NCBI RefSeq assembly: GCF_036320965.1
Contig: NC_092239.1
Span: forward strand, 817,820-881,819
DNA length: 64,000 nt
Source of the DNA: Panulirus ornatus
Taxonomy: Eukaryota > Arthropoda > Malacostraca > Decapoda > Palinuridae
Direction of reading: 5' to 3'
The notes beneath the pieces are model-generated. The model was not told where the DNA came from and searched no databases. It was given only the letters and a program-made list of their open reading frames with translations. A program made the position numbers and the translations under genes. Below, piece after piece: positions 15,886 to 31,794 of this stretch; positions within the stretch are counted from its first letter, which is position 1; every line of letters starts with the position of its first letter.

Positions 15886-17779
15886 ACAATGAGGAACCAG
15901 CCTCCAACCCATGTCTACTTAAGCCCTAACGACAAGGGCCGGTATCTGGCTTCACCCCAACGTTCACCATACGTTCAGTATCGTTCATAGTAAGTTATAT
16001 CACATTGTTAACCAGTTCACTGTGGCACAACACAGAAACCTTTGCCATCACGAAGCACATCACTCCAACGTCAAACATATGAATAACAGTCGAGATAAAG
16101 CGCAAACATCACTTCATCATCCAAGATAAATTCCAACTGCCAAGGTCAAGAAAGAACATGGCTACAACTACCATAACTCGATACAAACGATCAGGACAAA
16201 GAAGAAACCTGACTACCACTTGCAAGACTACCAGCAACATCACTTTAGTGTACAAATTCAACATCCTAGAATCCAAGAGTAGATCATCTTCCAGGATACA
16301 GGAGGAGCTTCGCCACAGTAACCAAGGTAAATGCAACACACACGACAGTTACTGGTCAGGACGATGATCAAACTTTATCTCATCCTATTAACTCACTTGG
16401 GATAATATCCCAAACTAATTTGGTAATCCTCGTACTTGGGCACACGCACAAACTGTAACCAGTTTTTGCTGTGGTGTTATCATTTCTTAATCTTATCGAA
16501 ATGTATGAATATATAGCTCGAAAATGCTGGAGGCAGCTATAACTACAGTATTTCTACGAGTAGAGTATCGACAGTCGCAGATGTAGCATGGACTGTCAGA
16601 GTAGGAACGTACAGATATTTGTATCATACTGACTGTCATCGTCGTGGGACGTAAGGTTAGGATGCCCCAGGCGCCTGCTTGACCACACCAAGAACCCCGG
16701 TGAATTGAGGACTGATCTAAACACTACCCCAAGGACGTACTCCTGCACAAGATCCCAGTTTCTTTTAGTGATGACTTCAAGGTATCCATCTTGCTCAAAA
16801 AAAGACGTGATACTCAAGTTGGCCTTACTCACAGGAGCTTTTTAAGGGCTACGCAGTAACTCTTTTTTTTTTTAATGTTTCAACATCTAGACCGAAAGAA
16901 ACATTTCAGTGGTTCATAGATATTGATTTTAAGATTTAAGACATTTTGAACACAGAAACTTAGAGCTTAGTTTATTTCAGACTCCAAATTTAATGGAGCT
17001 AGTAGCAGATTGTACCATGGTTCCTGAATTTCAAACTATTAAAACTCAAATTTGCAAGGCTATTTGAACTAAAGAACTCAAAGTTTATAAGGCAAGAATG
17101 TCCAACCATATCTTCATTATTCTCTGAACACTAGGTATCAGAACGAAAATGGGTGCCGCTGGTCTTAATCTTTAGCTCTTTAGTACTAATTGAGAGCCAT
17201 TACCCTGGGTTACTTATATGGAGTCTAGCATCACTGTTGAGGAAAAGAATGTTTTGCAGCACAACCAGGGAGGCGGAGCATATTGCTCTCATCGCATGTC
17301 AGCAACGTAGCGGGACATCGACCTTTTTCAAAAGATATTCAAATAAAACACGTCACTTGTTGTCTTGCAGCATTAAGATCGTGCTTCATATCAGTGAGTG
17401 GAAGCATTAGCACTGAAGGAAGATCTGAGAAAAAACTAAAGACACTCTTCGACCTGCAACATCGTAAGCTGGCCTTTGTGTGCAAAAGACAGAATAGTGG
17501 ACGAGCCTAAGACAATAGATAATTTCAGCATGTCAGCTGTCCAAGGCTTGATGACTACACAACAATGCTGCCACCACGAAAAAAAAAATGGTGAATTGTT
17601 TAGGTGCTTAATGTTTCTTTGCTGATATTTTTCAGTGCCCTCTTCCGAGGTGAATAAACTTTTTCTATAAGCAGGACTTGAGTTCTCATTCTTGAACATG
17701 ACGTGAAATTATGGACTTACCTAGGATGATAAACCCTGAGAACCACCTCAAACTCTCTTACTACCTTCCATAACACCAG

Positions 17780-17781
<2 letters not shown>
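15886..17781. other. Intergenic; no gene seen
   Basis: Open frames of 60-90 codons occur on both strands but none shows a motif or a supporting context. I see no repeat structure. Confidence 0.5.

Positions 17782-17864
<83 letters not shown>
17782..17864. repeat. (CT)n microsatellite
   Basis: Uninterrupted CT dinucleotides over about 83 bp. Confidence 0.95.
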
Positions 17865-17869
<5 letters not shown>

Positions 17870-18049
17870 ACAACACCTTCACATGCTAGTCACACTCCCC
17901 TCCACAATATCAATCGCGCCCCTCAGCCATCTGAGTCACTACGTCAGGTCATAGTTACAGCTAGGTGGGCCAGCCCGTCCTCCCTACTGTGGCTTTCGGC
18001 GTGTGGTAGCCGCACCTTCCCTGGCTGGCTGGGAATGCCATGCATCACT

Positions 18050-18320
18050 GCCCACCATGTCATGGTATTAGCTACTGAGAGGGTGACGTTAGGACTCCCC
18101 ATTGCATGGTATCAACGCTTGTCAGGGCATGGAATCAGCGCCGGTTAGTGTATGGCAGTGCATGGCACCGTCACAGGAGGTGCATGTCATTAGAACCTGA
18201 CGTTGTATAGTATCAGCGCCAAACATTGCATGACATTAGTACCTGGCAATGTACAGCATTAACTACTGACAGTTTGTGACATTATTGCATGGCGGTGCAT
18301 GGCATCAGTGCATGGCAGAC
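18050..18320. repeat. Degenerate ~28-bp tandem repeat
   Basis: The words GCATGGTATCA, GCATGGAATCAGCGCC, GTATAGTATCAGCGCC, GCATGACATTAGTACCTG and GTACAGCATTAACTACTGACAG recur at irregular spacing near 28 bp, ending with GCATGGCATCAGTGCATGGCAG. This is an old, diverged minisatellite. Confidence 0.6.
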
Positions 18321-18599
18321 AGCCTGCGCGTGCTGTCAAGGTCAGGCAGGTGCTTCTTGGCCGTCAAATGGCCAGCTATTGCCACACTCTCTTTATGGCC
18401 GAGCGTCCCCGCGGCGACCAAAAAACTAGACGTTCTACTGGGCCAGCAGCCGCTGTAATTACTTATTGTATCTGTCTCTCCGCTGGCCTGTCTGTCTGTC
18501 CACTTACCTCTCTTTTTGTTTGTCTCTTTATCTGCTCATTTATTTGTCTGTTTCTCAACCATGGAAAATATTTACATATAAATCTAACTATATTCACTT

Positions 18600-18603
<4 letters not shown>

Positions 18604-18641
<38 letters not shown>
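18604..18641. repeat. (CA)n microsatellite
   Basis: Uninterrupted CA dinucleotides. Confidence 0.95.
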
Positions 18642-18644
<3 letters not shown>

Positions 18645-20340
18645 TCCCGTCCAAATCTCTTCCATGCAAGAAGGCTCTTATACTCCCAGCCAACCCCCAC
18701 AAGCAACCCACTTCACCACTTCACCTTGTACACAGCAACACTGCATACGAAGACAACCTGGCGCACAATACTCAAAGTTTTCCCCTACCAACACTCTAGT
18801 CTGATTACATTTCACCAGTCCACATCACACAAACGCACAAAATAAACAAAAAGCTACAGGAAAGCAGTTGACCAGCACGTACACAATCATAAAATACAAG
18901 CTCCAAAGCTTCACCGTAGATAATTCCCATCCCTAACCATTTTCATTATTCATTCCGAAAATATCCTTAACCAGTCCAGCAAAAAATAGAAAATATGAAC
19001 AATATATGTGTTTAGATATACGGTTGATATAGAAATACATATAATCAAAACTTCTCCGCAAAAGTCCCAGACTTCATAAAGCAAGCAAAGAAACAAAGAC
19101 ACAAACCACTCACTATCATTACAGACAACATTATATCTAAACTCTACCCGACCATCATCATCATCAACCTCATTAATGAAAAAAAAAGCGGCAACTTGTT
19201 ATTCTTATATCAATACAATGATGCGCAAAACTAATAGCACTCAGGTTTAGCGAATGATTTTACAATGTTCATATCTTCCACACCAGCTCGGACCCTACAT
19301 ATGAAGTGTGTAACCTAGCCAACAATATTCCATCTCCCATGCAACACATAAGTATATTCAAGAAAAAGTGCTCAACAACCAGCCATGAACTAACCAAACA
19401 CTTTAATACGACAATCATCTATAATCTGATACTCACTGCAGTATTATGATCTTGAAGAACTACCACGTCACAGATACTGGCAACTTAGCAAACTTTCACA
19501 TCAAAAGTTTCGACTCAGTAGCAATCCATGCACCTAGAGGCATCGCCAATCACTCCTGGTTGCAAAACAAAAATCCATGAAATCTGGGTGCTTGTTAACA
19601 TAGAACCCATAGACATGCATCAAGCCAACAGCTTCCCTCATATAGCTCTAAATGATTAACCACTCTCACTAAGCATAACCCCAACCATGTTAGATATCAA
19701 AAACAAAAAAAATTTGACAACTTTCACATCACAAACATCAACACAAATATCAGAGACAAACAGAACGTCCTCCGAACAGTAAACAACATCAATTTCGGAC
19801 AAGAATTACACCTCACCTGGTTGGTCATGTTTTCTCTCACAGCAAATACAACACAACTCCAAACCACACAAACACAGAGCACTCATAACCATCATCATCT
19901 GCAACAGAGTACTCATAACAATCATCATCTGCTTAACAGCCTTACACAAGCATTCAAGCAAAACAGTTCCACCCCAACATGCTCAGCAATTCACTATTCA
20001 AACCACAGCACTCCAGCACAGATCTGACACCTCCAGAAAATACAACACAGACAAAACATATTTAGACTTTAATGAGCCGACAAGGACTTAACCCCCCAAC
20101 AAATTAATCTTAAGCTCTATTCCACAAGACAAATATACATCTGAAACTACACTCCCTAGACATGTACGAGTTTTTACATTTTCGTCTGAGCTTTGGACTC
20201 CACTCTTCTCTCCAACATTATGGATATTACTTCATGTCACAGGATCTCTCACGTCCTAGATGCCACTGATGGAGCTCAATTCCTACTTCTCAATTACCTA
20301 GCACTCACTACACAAAGATAAACACTTTAGCTTCCTGAGC
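18642..20340. other. C/A-rich, G-poor segment without a recognised gene
   Basis: The plus strand is strongly depleted in G; for example, the 60 bases from 19861 hold only five. There are many ACAACA and CACAAC words. A short duplication is present (ACTCATAACCATCATCATCT near 19881 and its near copy at 19911, 30-bp period). I could not read a protein homology from any frame. It may be a very old element copy or skewed non-coding DNA. Confidence 0.35.
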
Positions 20341-20378
20341 ACTCTGGGAGCCTCGTGGAAGGGGGCCTCGAGGCAGAG

Positions 20379-20381
<3 letters not shown>

Positions 20382-20432
<51 letters not shown>
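20382..20432. repeat. (CA)n microsatellite
   Basis: Uninterrupted CA array of about 50 bp. Confidence 0.95.
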
Positions 20433-20435
<3 letters not shown>

Positions 20436-20445
20436 TACACATACA

Positions 20446-20446
<1 letters not shown>

Positions 20447-20510
<64 letters not shown>
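20447..20510. repeat. (TA)n microsatellite at the 3' side of R3
   Basis: A (TA)n array that abuts the minus-strand 3' tail of RTE copy R3. Confidence 0.95.
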
Positions 20511-23642
<3,132 letters not shown>

Positions 23643-23836
23643 CAGCGAGGTAGCGTTAAGAACAGAGGACTGATCCGAATAGGGAATATTCTCATTTGGC
23701 CCCCTTCTTTTTTCCTTTTTTCTAGAAAAGTAAAAAACGGGAGGGGAGGATTTCATACAAACCTCCAACAGCCAGGATCGAACCCGGGACCCCTGTGCAA
23801 CAGGCGGGAGCGCTACCGCTAGGCTATGATCGCCCC
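23643..23836 (-). mobile_element. SINE copy S1 with tRNA-like head (type I)
   Basis: Read on the minus strand from 23836: GGGGCGATCA, then an A-box-like TAGCCTAGCGGTAG, an anticodon-arm-like CCTGTTGCACAGG, and a canonical B box GGGTTCGATCC, giving a tRNA-related RNA polymerase III promoter. After a short linker comes the SINE body shared with S2-S4: ATCCTCCCCTC, a T-rich stretch, GGGGGCCA, GAATATTCCCT, CCTCTGTTCTTAACG and CTACCTCGC. The 3' end is truncated at 23643 with no A tail. The head lacks the central segment that S2 and S4 carry upstream of ATCCTCCCCTC. The tRNA isotype cannot be assigned safely; the TGC-like anticodon region and GGGG start recall tRNA-Ala only loosely. Confidence 0.85.
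23811..23832 (-). promoter_or_regulatory. Pol III A box-like site of SINE S1
   Basis: The minus-strand TAGCCTAGCGGTAG fits the tRNA D-arm/A-box pattern (TRGC..AG.GG). The B box GGGTTCGATCC lies about 35 bp downstream on the minus strand (around 23775-23785), the usual spacing for a tRNA-derived internal promoter. Confidence 0.7.
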
Positions 23837-23866
23837 AGGGGCGATCATAACCTATGAAGGTGCGCG
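23826..23866 (+). mobile_element. Second, partial SINE head facing S1
   Basis: Immediately beyond S1, after a single A at 23837, the plus strand starts GGGGCGATCATAACCTATGA, then AGGTGCGC. This matches the first about 28 nt of the S1 head (GGGGCGATCATAGCCTAGCG, then GTAGCGC) with several changes. The join makes a perfect 12-bp palindrome around 23838 (TATGATCGCCCC A GGGGCGATCATA). It could be a head-to-head second copy, or only a short inverted duplication. Confidence 0.5.
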
Positions 23867-23884
23867 TTCATATGCACTTTGTTC

Positions 23885-25578
<1,694 letters not shown>

Positions 25579-25579
25579 G

Positions 25580-25655
<76 letters not shown>
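25579..25655. repeat. (TA)n microsatellite at the 5' side of R4
   Basis: (TA)n merging into the R4 sequence ATATATGGTGTGGGAGG. Confidence 0.95.
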
Positions 25656-25657
<2 letters not shown>

Positions 25658-26599
25658 TGTGGGAGGCAAGTTGTTAGAAGCAGTGAAAAGTTTTTATCGA
25701 GGATGTAGGGTATGGACATGCAGGAAGAGAGGAAAGTGATTGGTTCTCAGTGAATGTAGGTTTGCGGCAGGGGTGTGTGATGTCTCCATGGTTGTTTAAT
25801 TTGTTTATGGATGGGGTTGTTAGGGAGGTGAATGCAAGAGTTTTGGAAAGAGGGGCAAGTATGCAGTCTGTTGGGGATGAGAGAGCTTAGGAAGTGAGTC
25901 AGTTGTTGTTCGGTGATGATACAGCGCTGGTGGCTGATTCAAGTCAATTGGGAGGTAAGCTTGAATGGAGAAAAACTGGAGGAATTAAAGTGTTTTAGAT
26001 ATCTGGGAGTGGATCTGGCAGCGGATGGAGCCATGGAAGCGGAAGTGAATCATAGGGTGGGGGTGGGGGCGAAAATCCTGGGAGCCTTGAAGAATGTGTG
26101 GAAGTCGAGAACATTATCTCGGAAAGCAAAAATAGGTATGTTTGAAGGAATAGTGGTTCCAACAATGTTGTATGGTTGCGAGTCGTGGGCTGTGGATAGA
26201 GTTGTGCGCAGGAGGGTGGATGTACTGGAAATGAGATGTTTGAGGACAATGTGTGGTGTGAGGTGGTTTGATCGAGTAAGTAATGTAAGGGTAAGAGAGA
26301 TGTGTGGAAATAAAAAGAGTGTGGTTGAGAGAGCAGAAGAGGGTGTTTTGAAATGGTTTGGGCACATGGAGAGAATGAGTGACGAAAGATTGACCAAGAG
26401 GATATATGTGTCAGAGGTGGAAGGAACGAGGAGAAGTGGGAGACCAAATTGGAGGTGGAAATATGGAGTGAAAAAGATTTTGAGTGATCGGGGCCTAAAC
26501 ATGCAGGAGGGTGAAAGGCGGGCAAGGAATAGAGTGAATTGGATCGATGTGGTATACCGGGGTCGACGTGCTGTCAATGGATTGAATCAGGGCATGTGA
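25656..26599 (+). pseudogene. RTE reverse transcriptase pseudogene (R4)
   Basis: Readable pieces: [34 protein letters not shown] (block B), [11 protein letters not shown] (block C, Ala changed to Gly), then after the deletion [30 protein letters not shown] and [17 protein letters not shown] Trp codon is TAG near 25888. The usual stop TGA is CGA, so the frame runs on about 12 codons to 26599, as would R3. Confidence 0.88.
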
Positions 26600-27021
26600 A
26601 GCGTCTGGAGTAAACCATGGAAAGTTCTGTGGGGCCTGGATGTGGAAAGGGGGCTGTGGTTTCGGGCATTATTGCATGACAGCTAGAGACTGAGTGTGAA
26701 CGAATGGGGCCTTTGTTGTCTTTTTCCTGGCGCTGCCTCGCGCACATGAGGGGGGAGGGGGATGTTATTCCGTGTGTGGCGGGGTGGCGATGGGGGTGAG
26801 TAGGGGCGGACAGTGTGAATTGTGTGCATGTGTGTATATGTGTGTGTCTGTGTGTGTATATACGTGTGTACGTTGGGATGTGTGGGTGTGTATGTTTGCG
26901 TGTGTGGACGTGTGTGTGTGTGCATGTGTGTGGGGGTGGGTTGGGCCATTTCTTTCGTCTGTTTCCTTGCGCTACCTCGCAGGCGCCGGAGACAGCGACA
27001 AAGCAAAATAAAAAAAAAATA

Positions 27022-27023
<2 letters not shown>
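25656..27023 (+). mobile_element. RTE-like LINE copy R4, truncated and internally deleted, long 3' UTR
   Basis: The plus-strand copy starts between RT blocks A and B. An internal deletion of about 114 bp between short TCA repeats (near 25940) removes sequence just after block C. It has the long GT-rich 3' UTR (26600-26950) with an internal GGCGCTGCCTCGC word (26727-26743). It ends with the family tail at 26960-27002, then an A-rich stretch and (TA)n. Both sides are bounded by (TA)n. Confidence 0.9.

Positions 27024-27105
<82 letters not shown>
27024..27105. repeat. (TA)n microsatellite
   Basis: (TA)n between the R4 tail and an inverted solo RTE tail. Confidence 0.95.
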
Positions 27106-27109
<4 letters not shown>

Positions 27110-27138
27110 TCATATTTTGCTTTATCGCTGTCTCCCGC

Positions 27139-27140
<2 letters not shown>
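27106..27140 (-). mobile_element. Solo RTE 3' tail, about 35 bp
   Basis: The plus strand reads ATTTTGCTTTATCGCTGTCT then CCCGCG, the reverse complement of the last ~33 bp of the RTE 3' terminus. It sits alone between two (TA)n arrays. It is either an extremely 5'-truncated insertion or a remnant left by recombination. Confidence 0.8.

Positions 27141-27216
<76 letters not shown>
27141..27216. repeat. (TA)n microsatellite
   Basis: Pure (TA)n, left of the foldback element. Confidence 0.95.
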
Positions 27217-27218
<2 letters not shown>

Positions 27219-27247
27219 GTACAGAACCTTCACCGTGAAGAGATCTA

Positions 27248-27398
27248 TGCAACATTCATCACTGGAGAAAGGGAACAAAACCGGTGAGTACTTTCGTATA
27301 TCACATCCACAATACCTGTATCTCCCCCACTCTCTCTGAGGATGCAATATACGAAAGTACTCACCGTTTTTGTTCCCTTTCTCCAGTGATGAATGTTG

Positions 27399-27400
<2 letters not shown>
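27248..27400. repeat. Foldback element: 54-bp inverted repeats, 45-bp loop
   Basis: Arm 27248-27301 begins TGCAACATTCATCACTGGAG and ends TTTCGTATAT. Arm 27347-27400 is its reverse complement with one mismatch that I can find. The 45-bp loop is C/T-rich (CTCCCCCACTCTCTCTGAGG). The unit lies between (TA)n arrays, separated from the left array by about 31 bp and reaching the right array directly. It resembles a small foldback or MITE-like element, but I do not recognise its ends as a known superfamily and no coding is present. Confidence 0.8.

Positions 27401-27402
<2 letters not shown>

Positions 27403-27478
<76 letters not shown>
27403..27478. repeat. (TA)n microsatellite
   Basis: Pure (TA)n, right of the foldback element. 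Confidence 0.95.
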
Positions 27479-27483
<5 letters not shown>

Positions 27484-28998
27484 ATCAGGAATCTACAAAA
27501 AAGAGAAGAAACTGTGTCACAGAAGTTGGATATATAATGGAAAAAGCAAACAGCATGTATATGCGAAACAACATTGGACTCTCCACGGTACATAGAACAT
27601 GGAAGGTAAGGAAAAACCCTATGAGTGATACAAATCAATAATGTCATGAAGGCTAGGATGAGCTACAAACTAAATACAAAATAAGGAAACAAAAGAAATG
27701 GAAAGACTCGCAGTAGAGGAAACACAGAAGAGAAGTCTTAAACGAGGAAGGACTATAAACAGTCCATCGATAAATACACCAAACTGGGCCAAGCGAGCCT
27801 GTTGTCCGGATGTGACGCTGAGGCAGGACAGGCTCGTCTAATTCTCCTTACACTTCGTAATCCAGGACTGAGTTGGTCAGTCACACGTTTCCTCTGTCCT
27901 GAAATGGCGGACTCGATAGTTTGTGGCGTATCAGTGATGTATTTTCCCTGTTATAAAACAGCTTTAGGTCTAAGTCCTATTGGCGGACCATCAAAGAGCT
28001 GTATGGTGGTGGTCATATTTGGGTGGATGTTGATGACAGGTGCTTTCTCTCTAATGTGAATGGTTTCTATCTGTAGTCTCCTCCGATCACTGCAACAACT
28101 TGCAGTGATCGGAGTGGTCATAAATCGAGATTAAAAGCTGATAGCGTAACATTCATTGCATTTAGTTTTTTTCAATATTTCTTAAGTTTTTAGGTCCTGA
28201 AGTTCTGTCAAAACTAGACATACTCAGCCCCTCACTTTCCCTATATATTTTGACCTGACTGACGAAATGTCAGTGTGAAATGTGTTTAAAGTATAGCTCA
28301 AGCTATCTTGAGAGGGATGAAGTCACCTAACTTCAGCTTGGTGACCAAGTGGTCAGCTGAGGTCACAAGAGAGAACTGGAAAAAATCTCACTTTTTATAT
28401 CTAATATTTCTGCTCAACTGAATCCTTAGAAAATCCGGGATGAAAATATTTGCTGAGGCTAAAGTATTTAACATAACAACAACCCGCTAATCGTCTAGAT
28501 TTATGCATACGTTTGTCTGATTAGCGAAATTATGTGAATCTTTATATAATCACACTAACGTTTGATGAGCAGAAAATTGATCAAACTTACGTTTAAGGAT
28601 AAGCCTGATGAGTGAACATGAAACTTAGGTTTACACTTAACTATTATGAGGAAAAAAAAAATTTCTGTAATGTTTTTACTAACGATTGTCTGGTGCAAAG
28701 GAATTATGTAAATTATCTAGAGATAACTATACTTCGGAAAGCTGCAGATTATTCAGATTTTTATAAAACCTATCTAATGAGTGAAGTCTTGAAATCCTTT
28801 ATGTTCACGCTAAAATGTGATGGGTGAAAATTATTCAGATTCTCATCTACACTTGAATCTGGTGAATGCAAATAATGATAATGATTCATGCTTACGATTA
28901 GGGATGATGAATGAAGACTATTCATATTCACTAGTGAGCAGGTAGATAATGAAACGCCAGAGGGGAATTCTCTCCTCGTAACAAGCAATAAGCAATCA

Positions 28999-29000
<2 letters not shown>
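27479..29000. other. Intergenic; one short perfect hairpin
   Basis: No gene seen. A perfect 15-bp inverted repeat lies at 28081-28114 (listed separately). Confidence 0.5.
28081..28114. repeat. 15-bp perfect hairpin, 4-nt loop
   Basis: CTCCGATCACTGCAA (28081-28095), loop CAAC, then TTGCAGTGATCGGAG (28100-28114). It is not followed by a T run, and intrinsic terminators are not expected in an animal genome. Confidence 0.85.

Positions 29001-29043
<43 letters not shown>
29001..29043. repeat. (CA)n microsatellite
   Basis: CA array with a CATACACA end. Confidence 0.95.
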
Positions 29044-29194
29044 ACCATGTACATACACTTGTCAAGTTTCGTGAGCAGTTGATTAGTTAGTCTTCTCCAG
29101 GTTAGGGAAGAATGTACACACAAAACTACTCAGTGAGGTTGATAAGAAAACCTGAACTATGATAGTCTATGGTCTTTAATCTCCATCCTTCGTT

Positions 29195-29319
<125 letters not shown>

Positions 29320-29384
29320 CAGAGTCCACCAGGTGAGTGACGTCTGGGTCAATATGTGGTCGGGTCACAGTATGAGATAGCCTA

Positions 29385-29700
29385 GAGTGGGCTGTTACCT
29401 GCAGGTGGGATAATCTACAGAGGGGAACCCATATTAGAGGCAGCCAGCTCTCTGAAGGTAGCCTATAGCGGAAGTAACCTATACTGTCGGGTAGCGTAAA
29501 GAAGGTGTAACCTACACTAAGGGGTAGCGTACAGAAGGGGCGACCTTCACTAGGGGGTAGTGTGCAGAAGGGTAACCGTCACTAGGATGTAGCCATGCAG
29601 AAGGTAACCTGCAGTGGGTGAAGCCACACATAGGGGGTTATCAGGGTGTAGCCTACAGTAGAGGTAACCCCATGAAGGGTATCCTACAAAAGTGGGAGTG
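29385..29700. repeat. Degenerate ~35-bp tandem repeat
   Basis: The words GTAACCTACACTAAGGGGTAG, GCGTACAGAAGGGG, GTAACCTATACTGTCGGGTAG and GTAACCTGCAGTGG alternate with CAGAAGG throughout 29385-29700. Period is about 33-38 bp and units are well diverged. Confidence 0.65.
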
Positions 29701-30840
29701 GGGGGGTTAACTTCTTGTTGAGATTCCAACACATCAATGCACGGCTGCAGTGGAGAGGGTCTGGGGTGAGGGAAAGGGACCTGCCAGTGCTGTGGTGAGG
29801 GAATGGGAATGGTTAGGCCTGGGATGAGGATGGAGATGCTGCTGGGCTTGGAGTGAGGAGGCATTGCCTGGCCCGGGGTGAGGAAGGGGAAGCGATCTCA
29901 GCACATGTGGAGCTGTGTGTGAGGACAGCTCGACGCTGAAGATGGCGAGGAGAGGAAATTTTGTACCCTCAAGATTATTTAAGGGTTACGTAAGAATAGA
30001 TGTATTTGAAAAGGAAAAGGGATATTGACAATGTTACTGCAAATGATTCTCTATGAAAACGTGAAAAGTTTCTATGTCATAACATCAGCTCTCGAGCCTC
30101 TCAGTTACAAACGGCAACAAGACTTCTCTGACGGCAGGAACTTGTCCCCTGAGTTCCCAGTAAATACGAATAGTGGAAAGACTTCGATGATCAGGTAGAG
30201 GCGGCACGTGAGACTGAGTGGCTGGGCGGGTGTAAGTCAGGCACGCGAATCCTTTACATTCGTGACCTTCACCAAAACCACAAACTTGTGCAGGAAATAA
30301 AAACTATACATCATGACAGAATTGACGCTCTTACCTTCCAAATGACTTTGAGTAGACGAGAGACTTATGAAATCAGGGAAAACACCTGGATCATGTTCAC
30401 GTTGTTCAGGTGTTCAGCTGGATACATCTCGCAACATGACTTTGTTGTTCTCAAAAGTTCACTAACCGAAATGGAACCTAAATTCTGAAGTTTCATCGAA
30501 AAACAATCTTACATCTTCTGATTAACTGTTGCAAATAAGGAACTGTTTACTGAACCACAGTGATCATTCGTTCCTCCCATTAGAAAGTTACTTAAAGATA
30601 GAAAAATCAATCTGTGCTTCTGTAAAGACAATAATAAGATATCTATGACAGTAATGATAACAACTACATTAAGTGTCAGATATGTATTGAGTTACTTGCA
30701 GCCAAGAGCTGAAAACCATCAGAGCATATACAACAACAGAAATGAAGGACTAAACAGTCATTGAATAAATAGAAAGATGAAGGTTTTCTTGTCGCCTTCT
30801 ACTGAAGCTATTCATAGTGGTGAGATGGTAGGCGCTGTTG
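29701..30840. other. Intergenic; no gene seen
   Basis: A G-rich stretch (29750-29890) with repeated GGGGTGAGG words, otherwise nothing recognised. Confidence 0.45.
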
Positions 30841-30842
30841 GA

Positions 30843-30925
30843 TGGGGCTATGGTGGGATAGGCTATGGTGGGATGGGCTATGGTGGGATGGGGCTGTGGT
30901 TGAATGGGGATGCGGTGGAATGTGG
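30843..30925. repeat. 15-17-bp G-rich tandem repeat
   Basis: GCTATGGTGGGATAGG, CTATGGTGGGATGG, GCTATGGTGGGATGG and the diverged GGCTGTGGTTGAATGGG follow one another and lead directly into the homopolymer block. Confidence 0.75.
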
Positions 30926-31331
30926 GGGGGAAAAAAAAATTCCCTTCGGAAGGCCCCCAAAATTTTTTAGGGAATTCCCAAAAAGGGAAAACCTTAACCC
31001 AAAAAACCCCCAAAAGGGGGAAAAATTAAAAAAGGAAAAAATTTTTCCCCTTTTTGGGGGGAAAGGGTGGGGAATTTTTGGGGGGAAATTTGGCCGGGGG
31101 TTTGGGGGGGGTTTGGGGGGGGGAAAGGGGGGAAAGGGGTTTTGGGGAATTTTGGGGGGGGGGGCCCTTTTTTTTTTTTTAAAAAAAAGGAAATGGGAAA
31201 AAAAAAAGGGGGGTTTTTTTTAAAAGGTTTTGGGGGCCCAAGGGGTTTTTTTTGGGGAAAACCTAAAAAGGGTTTTAAAAGGAAAGGGTTAAATTTTTGG
31301 GGAAAAAAAAACCCCCCCCCGGGGGGCCCCT
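30926..31331. other. Homopolymer-run block, probable sequencing or assembly artefact
   Basis: For about 400 bp almost every base lies in a run of 2-14 identical bases (long G, T, A and C runs in succession, for example around 31150-31200 and 31300-31330). Both flanks are ordinary sequence with sharp boundaries. No natural repeat class known to me looks like this. Reading frames through it (Gly/Lys/Phe-rich) should not be believed. Confidence 0.75.
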
Positions 31332-31486
31332 GGACAGTGACTTACTGTTTTGATAGTAACCTATTGACTAGTAACTTTCCCGTAGATGTCGTTGCCGTAC
31401 TGATCAATATTACTGGGAGCTGTAAATCTGCAGGCGTCTCACCACACACTTACTAATGATACCGCAGGAGAGGCATGAAGCGTTAC

Positions 31487-31608
<122 letters not shown>

Positions 31609-31794
31609 CAGTAAATGACTCATACAATGAGACATACAGACAAAAAAGAAAGAAACAAAACAATAACCTTAAAGTTTAGATGTACTGTACTGAGAGAAAA
31701 GATCATTTTATTACCTCACACTGCGTTCATTACCACAAACATTATACACTACAATTCTAGTGAGACCAAATCTGTTATGATATGGTGAAAAATT

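Noticed and set aside
23775..23836. A genuine tRNA gene
   Set aside because: A and B boxes are present, but the acceptor and anticodon stems do not close properly and the sequence runs into a SINE body. It is a SINE head.
30777..31456. Gly/Lys/Phe-rich open frames of 130-148 codons
   Set aside because: They run through the homopolymer block, which is probably not real sequence.
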